64,000 bases of DNA, taken from positions 496,001 to 560,000 of the forward strand of contig JAGVVL010000021.1 in assembly GCA_018287875.1 (NCBI GenBank), written 5' to 3'. Made by a program: the position numbers and the translations under genes. This document shows positions 34,117 to 44,600 of this stretch, in pieces. The DNA is from Nigrospora sphaerica (taxonomy: Eukaryota > Ascomycota > Sordariomycetes > Amphisphaeriales > Apiosporaceae). Every line of letters begins with the position of its first letter. Position 1 is the first letter of the stretch. Under the pieces are notes generated by a model. That model worked only from the letters and a program-made list of their open reading frames with translations, made no database searches and had not been told where the DNA came from.

Positions 34117-34311
34117 TTCCACGTTCCTACGTGTGTGGCGAATACGACAGAGTCGACAGGTTTGGAGGATGTGTGGAGGTAGCTTTCATGTACTTTAGGC
34201 GGCTGGTTTCCTCCTTCGCCCAGTTTCTGATTTTTGTTTTCGTTACGGCCTCTAGTTTTAGCTTTACAATCCACGTTTCCTAACTACTTTGACTGACCTG
34301 ACAACTGAATT

Positions 34312-34782
34312 ATGTCGGCCCCACCGGAAACCACGACAAATGATGCCGCTCCTCCTACCAGCCCTCGTGGGCCAGGCACTTGCGATCCTCGCTGGAATGC
34401 TTCGTGGGCCTTCCGACTTCTTAAAGTCGATGACACCGCCGCCATGATTCATCACTACCGCCTCGCATCAGCATACTGGCATAAAGCCTATGTGGCGTCT
34501 CAGGCCAACTGCACAAGTTTCGCTGCCCAGCTCGAGGCAGTGTGGATGAAGCTGGAGAATATAGAGGCCAAGCTTCATGGCGACGAAATCCATGCCCTGA
34601 GAGAGACTCTTGTGCGTATCGATCCGTACGAACTGCGTACCATTGACTAATCTACCTAGTCTGAACGCCTACCCAAAAACCGGCCAGGCAAGTCGGCACA
34701 GGCTGGCGGCGCCTTCAGTCCCTCCACGCCGACAGCCATGAGTGGAGTGCTCACCCCGGTGGAGCCCATCTGGCTCAACTAG
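34312..34782 (+). CDS. hypothetical protein, 140 aa (2 exons)
   Basis: Exon 1 is 34312-34611, a 48-nt intron (GTGCGT...TTGACTAAT...CCTAG) spans 34612-34659, and exon 2 is 34660-34782. The intron is phase 0. Retaining it would give an early stop. The protein has a Pro/Thr-rich start, a helical middle rich in Ala, His and Trp (about 28-95) and a Ser/Thr/Pro tail containing SPSTPTAMSG, a possible phosphorylation cluster. No signal peptide or membrane segment. Unknown function. It is convergent with the mini MADS-like gene, with fewer than 200 bases between them. Confidence 0.65.
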
Positions 34783-34951
34783 GAAAACCGTGTATATAGC
34801 ACCCTCGCGTGGTCTTCCGTAGTTTATTCATGCCCAGCTTCCACACCTGTCTGACCGTCTGCGCTATGTGCGTTGTCGCCACCGCCTGGCCCGTAGACTG
34901 TAGGAACGGGATACTGCCTGCTCTAGTATCTTATGAGTCCGTGTGCCCCTC

Positions 34952-35227
34952 TCACCACCGTCGGTGACAGCTTACGATCTCGGCCCTCTGGGGCGGCCAA
35001 CTCGGTTGTTTCGTAGATGAGTATTCATAGAAGCGGCCGTTCATGCGGATGACCATATACAACTCCGCGCCGCAGAGCGTGTGAAATTCATCAACCTTTC
35101 TAATCAAGGTGTGGCGTCGCCTGCGGAGTCTTGCCATCCTCTGTTTGTGGGCCCGCTGGTCGCGGTTGGTGGTAGGGCGCAGGGGCTGGTGCGTAGTTGG
35201 AGAAGAGATGTTCCCTGTTGTTTCCAT
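34952..35227 (-). CDS. mini MADS/SRF-like protein, 91 aa
   Basis: The C-terminal 60 residues match the MADS core: a basic helix RMARLRRRRHTLIRKVDEFH, the hydrophobic turn LCGAELYMVIRMNG, then RFYEYSS and a WPP motif, matching short fungal MADS-like proteins with a Y(x)YSS...WPP ending. I chose ATG 35227 over the longer frame (ATG 35392) because a TATATA box lies at 35366-35371, which would put the longer start upstream of transcription. Nothing follows the MADS core, so unlike classical MADS factors it has no K-box or activation region. It may bind DNA or act as a dominant partner of a longer MADS protein (inference). It shares the layout, but little sequence, with the protein at 21454-22125. 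Confidence 0.7.
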   Translation of the reverse strand: METTGNISSPTTHQPLRPTTNRDQRAHKQRMARLRRRRHTLIRKVDEFHTLCGAELYMVIRMNGRFYEYSSTKQPSWPPQRAEIVSCHRRW

Positions 35228-35365
35228 GATGTTGGTTATGCATGTAGGTTGGAACCAACGCCTCGTGGCTTGGGGGGTTGCGTCCTTATAGATGCGGGTG
35301 TCCCGAACGGTTTCCTGTTTCCGGCCGGCAGCGCTGTTCCCGTTTTCGGGAGGGGCGTACGGCAC

Positions 35366-35371
35366 TATATA
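35366..35371 (-). promoter_or_regulatory. TATA box deciding the start
   Basis: TATATA within CTATATAG. It lies downstream of one ATG (35392) and about 140 bases upstream of the next (35227), favouring the shorter product. Confidence 0.5.
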
Positions 35372-35457
35372 GCCAGAATCACCATAGAGCATGACATGAA
35401 CACACGACCGCCAGGGCCGCCCACTGTTCTACTATTTTGGATTGTAAACGCGAAGTT

Positions 35458-36600
35458 ATGAACGTCCTTCCGTTCGAGTTGTTAGGTGCGGTTGCCGGCG
35501 AGCTGGATTCGCTTCGCGATCTCACCCACTTCCGTTTAGTGAACCATGCATGTGCTGCTGCAGCCTTGCCGCTGCTCGCACAGCACATTGCCGTGCTCAA
35601 TATTCCCGAGTCGCTGGAAGAAATCTGCTCTCTTCTCCAATCGCACGCCAACTTCGCAAGGCACGTTGTCCATCTCAGCGTGTACCATGGGTCATGGCCT
35701 CTCTGCACCCGAGAGGTCTGGGAAATGCATCCGCTGCTCCTGGCGGGGAACGACCGGATCGGGGTCGAAATGGACCGAGAGAATCCCGGCGCCGACGAGG
35801 CCTTCGAGAACTACCGCCAATTCACCCTCAGACAAGCGAAGCGAGATCCTGCCTACGATATTGCCACGTGCATCAACATCTTGAGCTTGTTACCGCGCCT
35901 CCGGAAACTCACCTTGGGGCACGTACAGATGTGGAGCTGGCGACGCCGTGGGAACGCCAAATACACTAGGCTGCGCCGCCGAATATGGATGTCAGCGCTC
36001 TACAAAGACTCCATAGGAGCCGTGGCCGGCCTGTTACTCCCTCTCCTGCACCGTTTCCCCCAAATTCGAGACCTCACCGTCCACGGCACCCTCGACTCTT
36101 TCGATTTGAACAACTGTGGGTCCTTCTTTACGAGCCACGTCAGGCGGCTTCGTTTGGAATCTCTTCTTGTATTCCATGAAGCCCCTTCCTCGGTCAAGAG
36201 ATTTCTACGGAGTTTCCCCGATCTCGAGGAGGTCACTATGAAGTTCGCAAGCAACAACGAGCACACGGCCACGCTACTCCAGGACATCCACTGGCCGCGG
36301 CTTCGCAAACTCGCTCTCCAGGATACATGGACCACGGCCGATACCCTGATCAGTTTGATAGATCGACACCGTGCCCTAGAAGAGGTGAAGATGAGGGATA
36401 CGAAGCTCTTTACGGGCGCGTGGTATTCAGTGCTCGGGCACGCGAGAGCTCGCCACCCCCTCGTTCATATCGAATGCGACGGGTTTCTGGACAGCATCGA
36501 TCCCGACTTCAGCATAGACGTAGCCGCCTATACGGACCAGGGACGGCTTCTGCGACAGTTTTTGAACGACAAGAACTTTCCCTGGCCCTTTGCGCTTTGA
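35458..36600 (+). CDS. F-box / LRR-like protein, 380 aa
   Basis: The N-terminal 40 residues form an F-box (NVLPFELLGAVAGELDSLRD, then THFRLVNHACAAAALPLL), which normally binds Skp1 to bring substrates to SCF ubiquitin ligases. The remainder shows weak leucine-rich repeats, with recurring segments such as LRKLTLGHVQ, IRDLTVHGTL, VRRLRLESLL, LEEVTMKF and LRKLALQDT, likely the substrate-binding surface. Single exon, true ATG at 35458, since the frame upstream has only a TTG. It is divergent from the mini MADS-like gene across about 230 bases. Substrate unknown. The F-box is the secure part. Confidence 0.82.
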   Translation: MNVLPFELLGAVAGELDSLRDLTHFRLVNHACAAAALPLLAQHIAVLNIPESLEEICSLLQSHANFARHVVHLSVYHGSWPLCTREVWEMHPLLLAGNDRIGVEMDRENPGADEAFENYRQFTLRQAKRDPAYDIATCINILSLLPRLRKLTLGHVQMWSWRRRGNAKYTRLRRRIWMSALYKDSIGAVAGLLLPLLHRFPQIRDLTVHGTLDSFDLNNCGSFFTSHVRRLRLESLLVFHEAPSSVKRFLRSFPDLEEVTMKFASNNEHTATLLQDIHWPRLRKLALQDTWTTADTLISLIDRHRALEEVKMRDTKLFTGAWYSVLGHARARHPLVHIECDGFLDSIDPDFSIDVAAYTDQGRLLRQFLNDKNFPWPFAL

Positions 36601-37043
36601 AATGCATCACCGCCTGTTGCGCTTGGTAAGGATGGGCGAGCTGTCAAGGTGCTGAGGGGAGCCGATTGGGTTGCATACACAAGAGCGGTACTCGGTTTCG
36701 TTGTCTAGTAAAGAGGGTCTTCGTAGACAGAACCATAGTCTCTGCAGTTCTTACCCCCCAATGCCACATGTACTATGCTCTAAAGTTGCTGGCATCCTTC
36801 TGGCGAGCCAGCTCTGCTCCACCCGAGGTACCGGCTGTGCCACTCTCAAGTACCGTACTGGCTGTGCTGTGTCGTCCGTGCTACTGCGCTGCACGCCCCA
36901 CTGCCCGGGAACCGCCCGTCATGGCGTTCGCCTCTGCATGGTGAGGTGGGCAATGAATCGTTAGACGAGTCGCAACTTTATGAAGCTGCAGGTCAGCCGC
37001 ATGTGGATCGTTGCCGCGTTGTTTCACGGCAGACTGTAAGCAT
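36601..37043. other. intergenic, nothing recognised
   Basis: Space between convergent genes. No repeat or gene recognised. Confidence 0.4.
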
Positions 37044-38522
37044 CTATATTGGGTCTTGACGGTCTGTCAACATTCGCTCCCAAGCCTGGGCATAGACCCC
37101 TTCACACCATATCGCGATCCTACGCAAGGCACAGAGAAGCGCGTAGCAGTCGGTGATGGACTCGGTCGAACCCAAAGGCAGGCGGTCGTACACGAGAACC
37201 GTGCCACCGAACTCCTCGCCCGGGTCGGGCACCTGGTAGAAAGCCAGCTTAAGGCTCCACCGTACGCCTTCCACCTCAATCAAGGGCAGGGTCAAGATGT
37301 CGTCTCCGGCCAAGCGGCCCGGCGGAGGATTCGGTGGGATCAGGGTACGCATGTGGCGGAAATGTATCCGCGCCCAGTTGGCCAACTGGTTAGGGCCGTG
37401 GGCGTCGCCTCCACGCTCACGCTTTGTTTCGATGCTGACGGCCATGGGGCGGTCGGACTCGAACTGATGGAGAGCATTTAGCTGGTCGAGCTGGGGACCT
37501 GTGGGTCGCCGCCTCTGGGCGCGCATGTACATATCAATGGCGCCTTTGAGCGACGCCGTCGTGGACGGGGCGAGGAAGATTCCGTAGTCGACTTTGCTGT
37601 CCTTGAGTTTGGGATCGGGGTCACGGAAGTCTTGGGCCGGGCCCACGGTCGTGATGTTGTGGTAGACAAGAGACGTGGCCGTCTTCAGGGCTATAGCCAA
37701 TACACGGGCGTGTACTCTGTCATTCCACTGGGCCTCGTTTGCGGGCCGGGTAGGGTCAGCACACAGGCTACTGGCGGTGACCACCTCGCCAATGGACATG
37801 TGCGTGAAAAGAAGATCGAGAAGACCTGAGCCTGTGGCCGCGCCTAGCGTGGTCTCGGATAGATTCGATGACAGACTGGATGGCTCTGGAGTGTCGAACA
37901 TGTAGTCGCTAATGGGATCCACGAGTGGGTCGCTCGTCGCCTGGATATGCTGCTGCAACTGCTGTGGCAGGACCCCTTGCCGTGTTCGTATTTTCGCCAA
38001 ATCTTGGAGTAGATGGCGAATCGCCTCGGTGAGGCCTGCGTGGCTATGTATCGCGGCGATCGGTTTCGGTGTGACGGGTAGGTCGTCGGCCTGAAGGAGG
38101 GCTAGGGCTCGCTTGCGCGGACTGGCACTCATACGGGAGCGTTGTGATAACGAAGACGATGCGAGCGAGGGCACTGATTGGGGCGACGGCGATGCGACCC
38201 GTGGCGGTGTGGGTTGTGGTGGCGCGCCCATGGCTAAGTTGCGCCCTCGTAGCGGTCGAGGAGTCGCGGCTGTCTCCTCCGGGCTTTGTTGGTCGGAACT
38301 AGGTGTAGAGCGCGTGTTTTCGTGCGCTGAACTACCCCCATAGTCGTTTGTATCGGGCTGTCGCCGTTGTCGTTTCTTCGGGCTCGGGCTGCGAGGCGGA
38401 GACGACATGGTCACAGCGGCACGTTTTCTGGCAGACGATGCCGCCGCTGCCACGTCTTCAATCCACGAGAGGATCCGGTTGTTTTGGGGACAACTGTCGA
38501 AGTAGCAAGTGGCTTTTGCCAT
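37044..38522 (-). CDS. fungal PD-(D/E)XK nuclease-family protein, 492 aa
   Basis: Matches, from memory, the fungal PD-(D/E)XK nuclease-like family (PDDEXK_12). The N-terminus is ILSWIEDV followed by a long basic/Ser/Pro-rich disordered leader with SPKKRQRR, a likely nuclear signal. A helical region and then the nuclease-like core follow, with D312 (KVDYGIF) and the E365-x-K367 pair (AVSIETKRE), so the catalytic triad looks intact. The C-terminal part (NWARIHFRHMRTL onward, with a Trp-rich end) is typical of the family. The start at 38522 keeps the leader helix, and a longer non-ATG frame upstream is ignored. Single exon. Family members are repeated in fungal genomes, and their biochemical role is not settled. 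The intact motif suggests nuclease activity, but the substrate is unknown. Confidence 0.8.
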   Translation of the reverse strand: MAKATCYFDSCPQNNRILSWIEDVAAAASSARKRAAVTMSSPPRSPSPKKRQRRQPDTNDYGGSSAHENTRSTPSSDQQSPEETAATPRPLRGRNLAMGAPPQPTPPRVASPSPQSVPSLASSSLSQRSRMSASPRKRALALLQADDLPVTPKPIAAIHSHAGLTEAIRHLLQDLAKIRTRQGVLPQQLQQHIQATSDPLVDPISDYMFDTPEPSSLSSNLSETTLGAATGSGLLDLLFTHMSIGEVVTASSLCADPTRPANEAQWNDRVHARVLAIALKTATSLVYHNITTVGPAQDFRDPDPKLKDSKVDYGIFLAPSTTASLKGAIDMYMRAQRRRPTGPQLDQLNALHQFESDRPMAVSIETKRERGGDAHGPNQLANWARIHFRHMRTLIPPNPPPGRLAGDDILTLPLIEVEGVRWSLKLAFYQVPDPGEEFGGTVLVYDRLPLGSTESITDCYALLCALRRIAIWCEGVYAQAWERMLTDRQDPI

Positions 38523-39648
38523 GAATGACGATCGGTATCTGCAAAAGGTGGCGCTACGTTCTGGAAGACAACGGGGGTGTTCTAATACTGGCTGGCATGG
38601 TGCTAGTAGGTCGCTGGCGATGTAGTTTGGTGATAACGACGGGCAGCTGGATCTGCTGTTTGCTGCCTGGTAATCATCTGCCCCGCTTCTCGTTAGCACA
38701 GCAACGGGCCGTTGCGCTAGACCGTAGCTACCAGAAAACGCGTGAATAAGGTTACTTCAGACGGCATTCCATTGGGAAAGTACTACAAATGATCTTGATG
38801 CAGCTGGTTCTGTACGCTTTCCACATAAGACCTCCAGCGGCTGGTTCGACGTGGGGTGCACTGGTACTGTGCATCGGGCAGGCGGTCAATGGCGACGGCG
38901 CACAAGTTGGGTCGTCAGTATGGCAGGCGCTCATGTTCCAGTACCCGAGAGGCGCGTGGCGCAGCTACTCCAGGTAGGTAACAGAACTCGTGGTACTCAT
39001 GGTCCACGGATGGGCGTAGCTTGGGTGCAGGTGGTCGTGGAGGGCAGGGCCGCGTTAATACGGTCGCAGGGCTACTAGTAAGTGGGGGCAAGCTCGATCC
39101 GGACTTTGGCGTTAGGCAGGACACGCTCGTCACTCGCGGCAGAGACGAAGCAGCCCACGCTTGACCCCAACAAGCTGGTCGACGCTGACGATATTGGAGA
39201 CCCTCAGACATATAAAAAGCCTCCAAATTGAATTCCTTGTTTCCCTGGCTTAGACTGAGACCAGTTTCAGGGTGCAGATGTGTCGTGCAAATGAGAGGGT
39301 CCTCGCTAGTGCAACCAGGATCACGCAGAGTCCGGAACTCCGGTGCTCTCGATTCGCCTAAAAGCCATCTAGATTCTCGTGGAAGCTCCTGAGAAGCTAC
39401 GGGATCACCAATAGCATCGCCGCGAACTTTCGTTGTTACCATCTCTTTGAAAATAGCTAAATAGGACCTTCTAGAATCTACGGAAACAATAACATGACGG
39501 CACGTGAGTAATTCCATGTTTATAAGTAGTTCACAGGTCATATTCTAGCACATGCGCGACGCCTCGTTAGAAAAGCATAAAATCATCGCATCCCCTAGAA
39601 CCCTCCTTTTACATAGAGAGTAGTAAATATTAAGAACTTTAAGACAGT
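38523..39648. other. intergenic, one unconvincing long frame
   Basis: A 627-nt frame at 38915-39541 on the minus strand is long but AT-rich, without codon bias or recognisable domain. It may be a decayed gene. Nothing else is recognised. Confidence 0.45.
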
Positions 39649-42600
39649 TCAATAAATCTTAGAAATGGACAGATGAAAGATATAGACCCGACCTGACGGG
39701 CAACCAAGAGCGAGATTCGTGCCTCGCTCTGTTGTAGACATGGCAAACCTATTCGGCCGGTACTCTGGAGGCAGCCAGAGGATCTCCTTGGACTGCTTCA
39801 GAATCCAAGTCCGATCTGAACTTAGGCCGTAGTCTTTCTGTTGAGCCGGTTGTCGGGTCGGCTTTTGGAGGTGCGTGTCCGCGTTGAATGACATAGATCC
39901 ATCTACCTGAATGATGCCGGCGTCGGTATAAATCAGGGTGCCGGTCGTATCAAACGAGACAGTTGAGGTGTAGCCCACGTCGTGGGTATAAAGGCACGCG
40001 CCCGTCTGCACGTTCCAGACCTTGACGGTCTTGTCGCCCGACGCCGAGACGACGCGCTGCCCGTCGGCCGAGAAGGCCGCCGAGCTGACCCAAGAAGTAT
40101 GGCCCGCGAGCGTCTGCTCGCACGCGCCCGTCTGCACGTTCCAGACCTTGACGGTCTCGTCGTCCGACGCCGAGACGACGCGCTGCCCGTCGGCCGAGAA
40201 GGCCGCCGAGCTGACCGAAGAAGTATGGCCCTCGAGCGTCTGCTCGCACGCGCTCCAATCCTCCGTCAACTCCGTTTTACATTCGAACCACCGCGGTCTC
40301 TCATTTTGGAAGAGCCGTCGTATAAGGCTCTTTGTTGGACTTAACACGAGTGCAGACGCATATGTCTGAAGCGGCCAGCTCTCGATCGCCGGCCGAAAGG
40401 TTTTTAGAAGACGATAGGCGTCTTTAACTAGCGCCTGAAGTCCCGGTGCTTTCGGCCGTTCCTTTGCAATGTTAGCTCTGGAATGTGTAAGCCAAGTTCA
40501 GTAACGTACCTGCAGGTGTCGTGTCAGCTTCTCTAATGCGAGCATTCCTTCCGACATGCTCCGGAGTAGACTTAGCGCCTCGATCCAATAGAGACCCTTG
40601 CTTTGTAGGAACCTCTCTATTGCTCCGCCATCTGGTACACTGTCGCCTGTCCCTGGAGTGTTGCTGGCATCCACCAAGTGATTGGCCCAGTGGACGCAGG
40701 CGTACCGTATCGCCGCCAGGGGGTCTAGGTCGGGTACCTGCCGAGAGACGTCCTCGATGGAGAAGCCTGGGTGTTGTAATCCGTACATGTCGCGTTTCAG
40801 TGTCTGGGTCATGGCCTCAAGAGATTTCGAGAAGATCTGGTCGTGAATGGATGCTTGGGTTTGAGGGAAGAGAACATTTGATTGCTTCGTCATCAAGAAG
40901 TCCTTCGCCGACTGGTGGACGAAGTAGATTGTGTCCTCGCGAACGGTGAGGAATGAGCCACAGAAGCTGACCAATTCTCGTATCGCCTTGGTCATGTCGA
41001 ATTTGGGTTCTTCTGGGATGATACGCTCTGAGTCACTGTCATCCCATTCTGTATCTTCTGATTCTGTGTCGCTTGAAAGGCCATTCAAGTCCCCAAAGAA
41101 TGATAGATATTCCAGTGTCGTGAGAGGGCGGTAAACCGTTGCAGCCAGAGCAAGGAATTGGTGGCATCTGTCGCCAACTTTGGAGGCGCCGATTTGCTCC
41201 ATCATTCGTTGATAGAGAGAGTCCAATCCCGATGGAAACGTCTCGACTCTTTTTCGGGCGTCAAACTCTGGTACTGTCTTAAGCTCCTGACAGACCAAGG
41301 CCGCCCACAGAAAGGTGCCGTTCGCATGTTTAGAAAGGTAGCGATGTACGTGTCGCTTTGTCTTTGGGTGGTAGGCATTCTCTTTGGCCAGTTCCTTCAC
41401 CTTCTGTTTGATGTAAGATTTAACAGCTTCTGCGACCGACTCTTCATTTAGCTCGAGCGATAGCTTCTGCGCCACGCTGGACAGCTGCACCTCGATCTCT
41501 GGCCAGTTCCGGCTTGAGATGAGCCATTTGGTGCGGGTAGTTTGCGAGGTTTGGATAATCAAATCGAGGAGTTGCGCTCGACCTTCCACACACTCGTCCA
41601 AAGCGTCGACCACGAGATAGGTTCCTTGGAGTTTGGAGTCTTGAAGTATGTCCGTGAGGATCTTGCGTAGTGCCTCCCACGCATTAGTGTCCTCAAACAG
41701 TGCCTTACCGGCAGTGCTGTACTTTTTCTCCATATGCGAAATGAGGGAGACATCTTTGTCGACAAGCATAAAGATCAGGCTGCGGACTACGGCAGTCGCA
41801 GTGTTAAGATGCTTGTCGGTTTCTTGGCAGAAGAAGTAAGCGAGAATGCTCCCATCGTTCGGCGATTTCTCCAGCTCATCAACGATGCCGCAAAGGAGCA
41901 TGGTCTTGCCCTTTCCCGGGTCACCCTTGACCCAGAGCAGCTTCTCATCCTCACTGTTGCGCCACTTGTGGAAATCCAAGTTTTCGAGTACCCAGACGTA
42001 CGAGTCCTTAATTAGACCTCCCTTAGTGTCTTGTATACGTGTCTTGTCGTCGCGAGGGTCGGTGATACGCAGGTCAGCGATGCATTTGTTTGTTTCGCTG
42101 CCTAGTAATACGGACGTCAGTACCGACACCTGGTATAGGATAGTTCGCTTGCTATCGCCCGCTTAAGAGGAGCCTCGGGAGTACCCACTAATCTCTTGCC
42201 GCAGTCGACGGAACGCTTTCTCCTCCCCCTCGCTGTAGATCAACGGCAAGTGCACGTCGAAAATCCCAAACAGCGAGTACGCCCGATCCTCGGCGCGTTT
42301 CGTCTGACGATTCCCTAGCCAAGAGAACCGATCGTTGATGCTAAAGTCGGATAGCGGCTTTCCTCGGAGGGCATCGATAGGAATTCCGGTGATCTCGTGG
42401 AGCAGCGTCTCGAGTGAGGCCTTGTCGCCTAATCTCTGGTCTTCTTTCGAGAAAAAGGTCACCGAATTTGGGGCAATCAGCTCCTGGAGTGTCCAGCCAC
42501 GGGTAAACCATCGACTTCTCCTGAAAGCTGGCTCCCACGATGCGCGAAGCGTCTGTTCGCCGTCGGTACCAAGCAGCGAAACGTCGGGTAGGTACACATA

Positions 42601-42927
42601 GCATTTGGCAGCGCTCTGGTACCAGTGAAACATTGAGTTAATGGCCTCAGTAAGCTCTGCGCTACTCGACTTGTCGATGCAGCACGTGTCGACCCAGAAG
42701 TGCTTCAAAGCATCCGAGGCTGCCTTCTCGCCGCAGAATGTGAGCTTCCTGTACCCCTCCTCTTTGTACCCCGCCTTGCGTCGGTTTGCATCTTCTTGGA
42801 TGTCTTGGAAGGTGACCTCCTGGTTGTCGGCTCCCCATGTATGTGAAAGGATGGCGTATGGCGGGATGTTGTCGAGATGCTCTGTGAGGCTCAGGCGCCC
42901 ATCGCTATCAAGTTGCAAGAGGCGCAT
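39649..42927 (-). CDS. HET-NACHT-WD40 NLR receptor (3 exons)
   Basis: NLR-type protein of about 1047 aa. Exons: 42927-42189, 42101-40510 and 40461-39649. Introns are 87 nt (GTGGGT...CTGAC...TTACTAG) and 48 nt (GTACGT...GCAAAG). Residues 1-246 are a full HET domain (AILSHTWG at 25-32, FWVDTCCIDK at 77-86, FTRGWTLQEL at 141-150), a cell-death effector domain. Residues 247-777 form the NACHT module: Walker A GDPGKGKT (306-313), Walker B LVVDALDE (409-416) and a KWLISSRN motif. At the C-terminus, only two WD40 repeats of 42 residues (848-931) remain, followed by a degenerate blade. Splicing restores the link QEISSETNKC before TDPRDDKTRI. Such proteins act in heterokaryon incompatibility or immune-like recognition. 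Two repeats are too few to close a propeller, so this allele may be inactive in recognition or assemble otherwise (inference). Confidence 0.92.
40000..40251 (-). repeat. two near-identical 126-bp WD40 repeat units
   Basis: Tandem 42-codon units in the HET-NACHT gene. At protein level they differ at only four positions. Three of these (S/W after GHT, D/G and E/K in the SASxDxT segment) lie at sites that vary in incompatibility WD repeats. Confidence 0.85.
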
Positions 42928-44354
42928 GGCGCCGTACAATTGCTTGTGAAGAAGAGGGGATTGATTCGGAGGCCGGCTGCGAGGAAGGCATGGCTTCCAA
43001 ACGGCAGGACTGTTTATGCGATGCAGGCTGCGGCTTGGGCATGACTGCACTGACGTGGCGCCATCCATGCCTGTCTAGCGAGCCGTGGGCCGCCAGCCGG
43101 TCGGATCTCAGCCCGCTGTACAGCCACCACGATCCATGAGATCTGCGCAGCCTGTGCCGTGTGAAAACCCCTGTATGCGAGGTCATTCCAGTGATGGGTA
43201 GGCACTATCTTGAGCAGAACCGGCCGCATTCTTGGACCGCACTGGGCTTCCGCTGCGCATTCGGATACAGCGTCGATGTTCGCACTAGGGAACAGATGAG
43301 ACTGTGGGCGGGTACAGGACGTCTTGGCAACGCCAAGCGACAAGCTTCTCGGCAGATTCTGCGTGGTACGGCGTTTTCGACACTCGCTATGATCGCGACG
43401 AGGTGTACCAGGCGAGAAGCCCGTCTTACTACGGAATGAGGCTGGCGGCGCATGGGCAGTGTCGATGTTTGCTCGCTGTGGTTGGCCGGGCCTGGGCGCT
43501 GGTGGCATGCGGGCTGTGAGCTTCATTCAGGCAGACCGGAGGACAGCCCGTTGAGTCCTGCCCGAGCCAGCCTCCATTATTGGTTTTGCTCGATGCACCG
43601 AGGAAACTATTCTGTTTGGCGCCTTGCGCGTCTGGGGGGCGTGACCAGCTACGAAGCCGGAATCTACGGCCATCGACAAGCTGCCAACAGGTAACACTTG
43701 CGGTAGAAGTGTTGATGAGGCATATACGCACGAGGCGGTGCCCCGACCAAGATCAGGGTGTAGCTCGCTAGTGGAGTCTGGTAGTGGACAGCCCTCCTAA
43801 TGAGCTTGAGCTAGTTGCGAAGAACGGCGTCCGGAACGCATCCAGCCCTAACCTACTTATTTAGAGGATGCGCAGAACGACCTACTAAGGAGCAGGGATT
43901 GCCACCATACGGTACGGAAGGGGATGCTACGGTTGGTGACTACGCTCACGACCGATGCCCAGACGAAGACAACTTCATCCCTACTGACCAGAGGAAGTCT
44001 GATATCAACACCTTGCGCCAATCTCAGCCTGAGCGAGCTATCTCTCAGACTCTGTAGACGATACGCCGGCCATTTCCATAGCTCGAAACTATACAAACAC
44101 CTCCGACGAACCGGTCTCTTAACGAAAAACACACACTACCAGGCTTGTTCTAGACCCGGATGAAACCAAATGTTCTCTGGCATGGGATTCAGAAAATTTC
44201 TCCTAGATGACCTATAGATACCAGACCACGGATATTATAAACAATCGTACGGCGAGTGTAAGTCAGCATGGCTGTGTCTTCTCATGCTCAAGCCTATGCA
44301 AGCCGCAGCTCCATCCGCAATGCAATCAGGCCTTCTCACTTGGATATCATCATT
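42928..44354. other. intergenic, nothing recognised
   Basis: 1.4 kb upstream of the HET gene and the small secreted protein. No coding bias or motif. Confidence 0.45.
44236..44241 (+). promoter_or_regulatory. TATA box
   Basis: TATAAA about 115 bases upstream of the ATG at 44355. Confidence 0.45.
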
Positions 44355-44600
44355 ATGAAGCTTCTCTATACCGCCTCACTCACCGCGACAGTCGTTCCGG
44401 TCCTGGACGGCCCCGTCGCCTACGGCATCTGTCAGGCAGGCTGCTCGGCTGTCGTGGTTGCCTACTATACGGCCGCTAGTTGCACCTTCGGTACAGTTCG
44501 GGCGACGGGGGCGCCGGCCGTCATTGTAGGCTACAACTCTGTCTACAGCACCTGCCAAGCGGCATGTGCCGCGGTAGTTCTAGCCCCGACGCTTTGTTAA
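44355..44600 (+). CDS. small secreted Cys-rich protein, 81 aa
   Basis: Signal peptide in the first about 22 residues (MKLLYTASLTATVVPVL...), then a mature peptide with six cysteines (C26, C30, C43, C67, C71, C81). A repeated layout YGICQAGCSAVVV ... YSTCQAACAAVVL suggests an internal duplication. The pattern resembles fungal YGICQ-type small secreted proteins, sometimes labelled zygote-specific-like (family assignment from memory). The start is the Met of the signal peptide, because the upstream frame adds nothing plausible. Single exon. Function unknown. Candidates are a secreted effector-like or surface-active peptide. It lies alone in a gene-poor stretch between the two NLR genes. Confidence 0.75.
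   Translation: MKLLYTASLTATVVPVLDGPVAYGICQAGCSAVVVAYYTAASCTFGTVRATGAPAVIVGYNSVYSTCQAACAAVVLAPTLC

Noticed and set aside
33453..34274. 273-codon minus-strand frame
   Set aside because: Antisense of the Thr/Ser-rich exon, giving Val/Trp-rich low-complexity protein as expected for a shadow.
38915..39541. 208-codon minus-strand frame
   Set aside because: Mixed AT-ending codons, an abrupt change to Pro-rich sequence and no homology that I recognise. Probably chance or decay.
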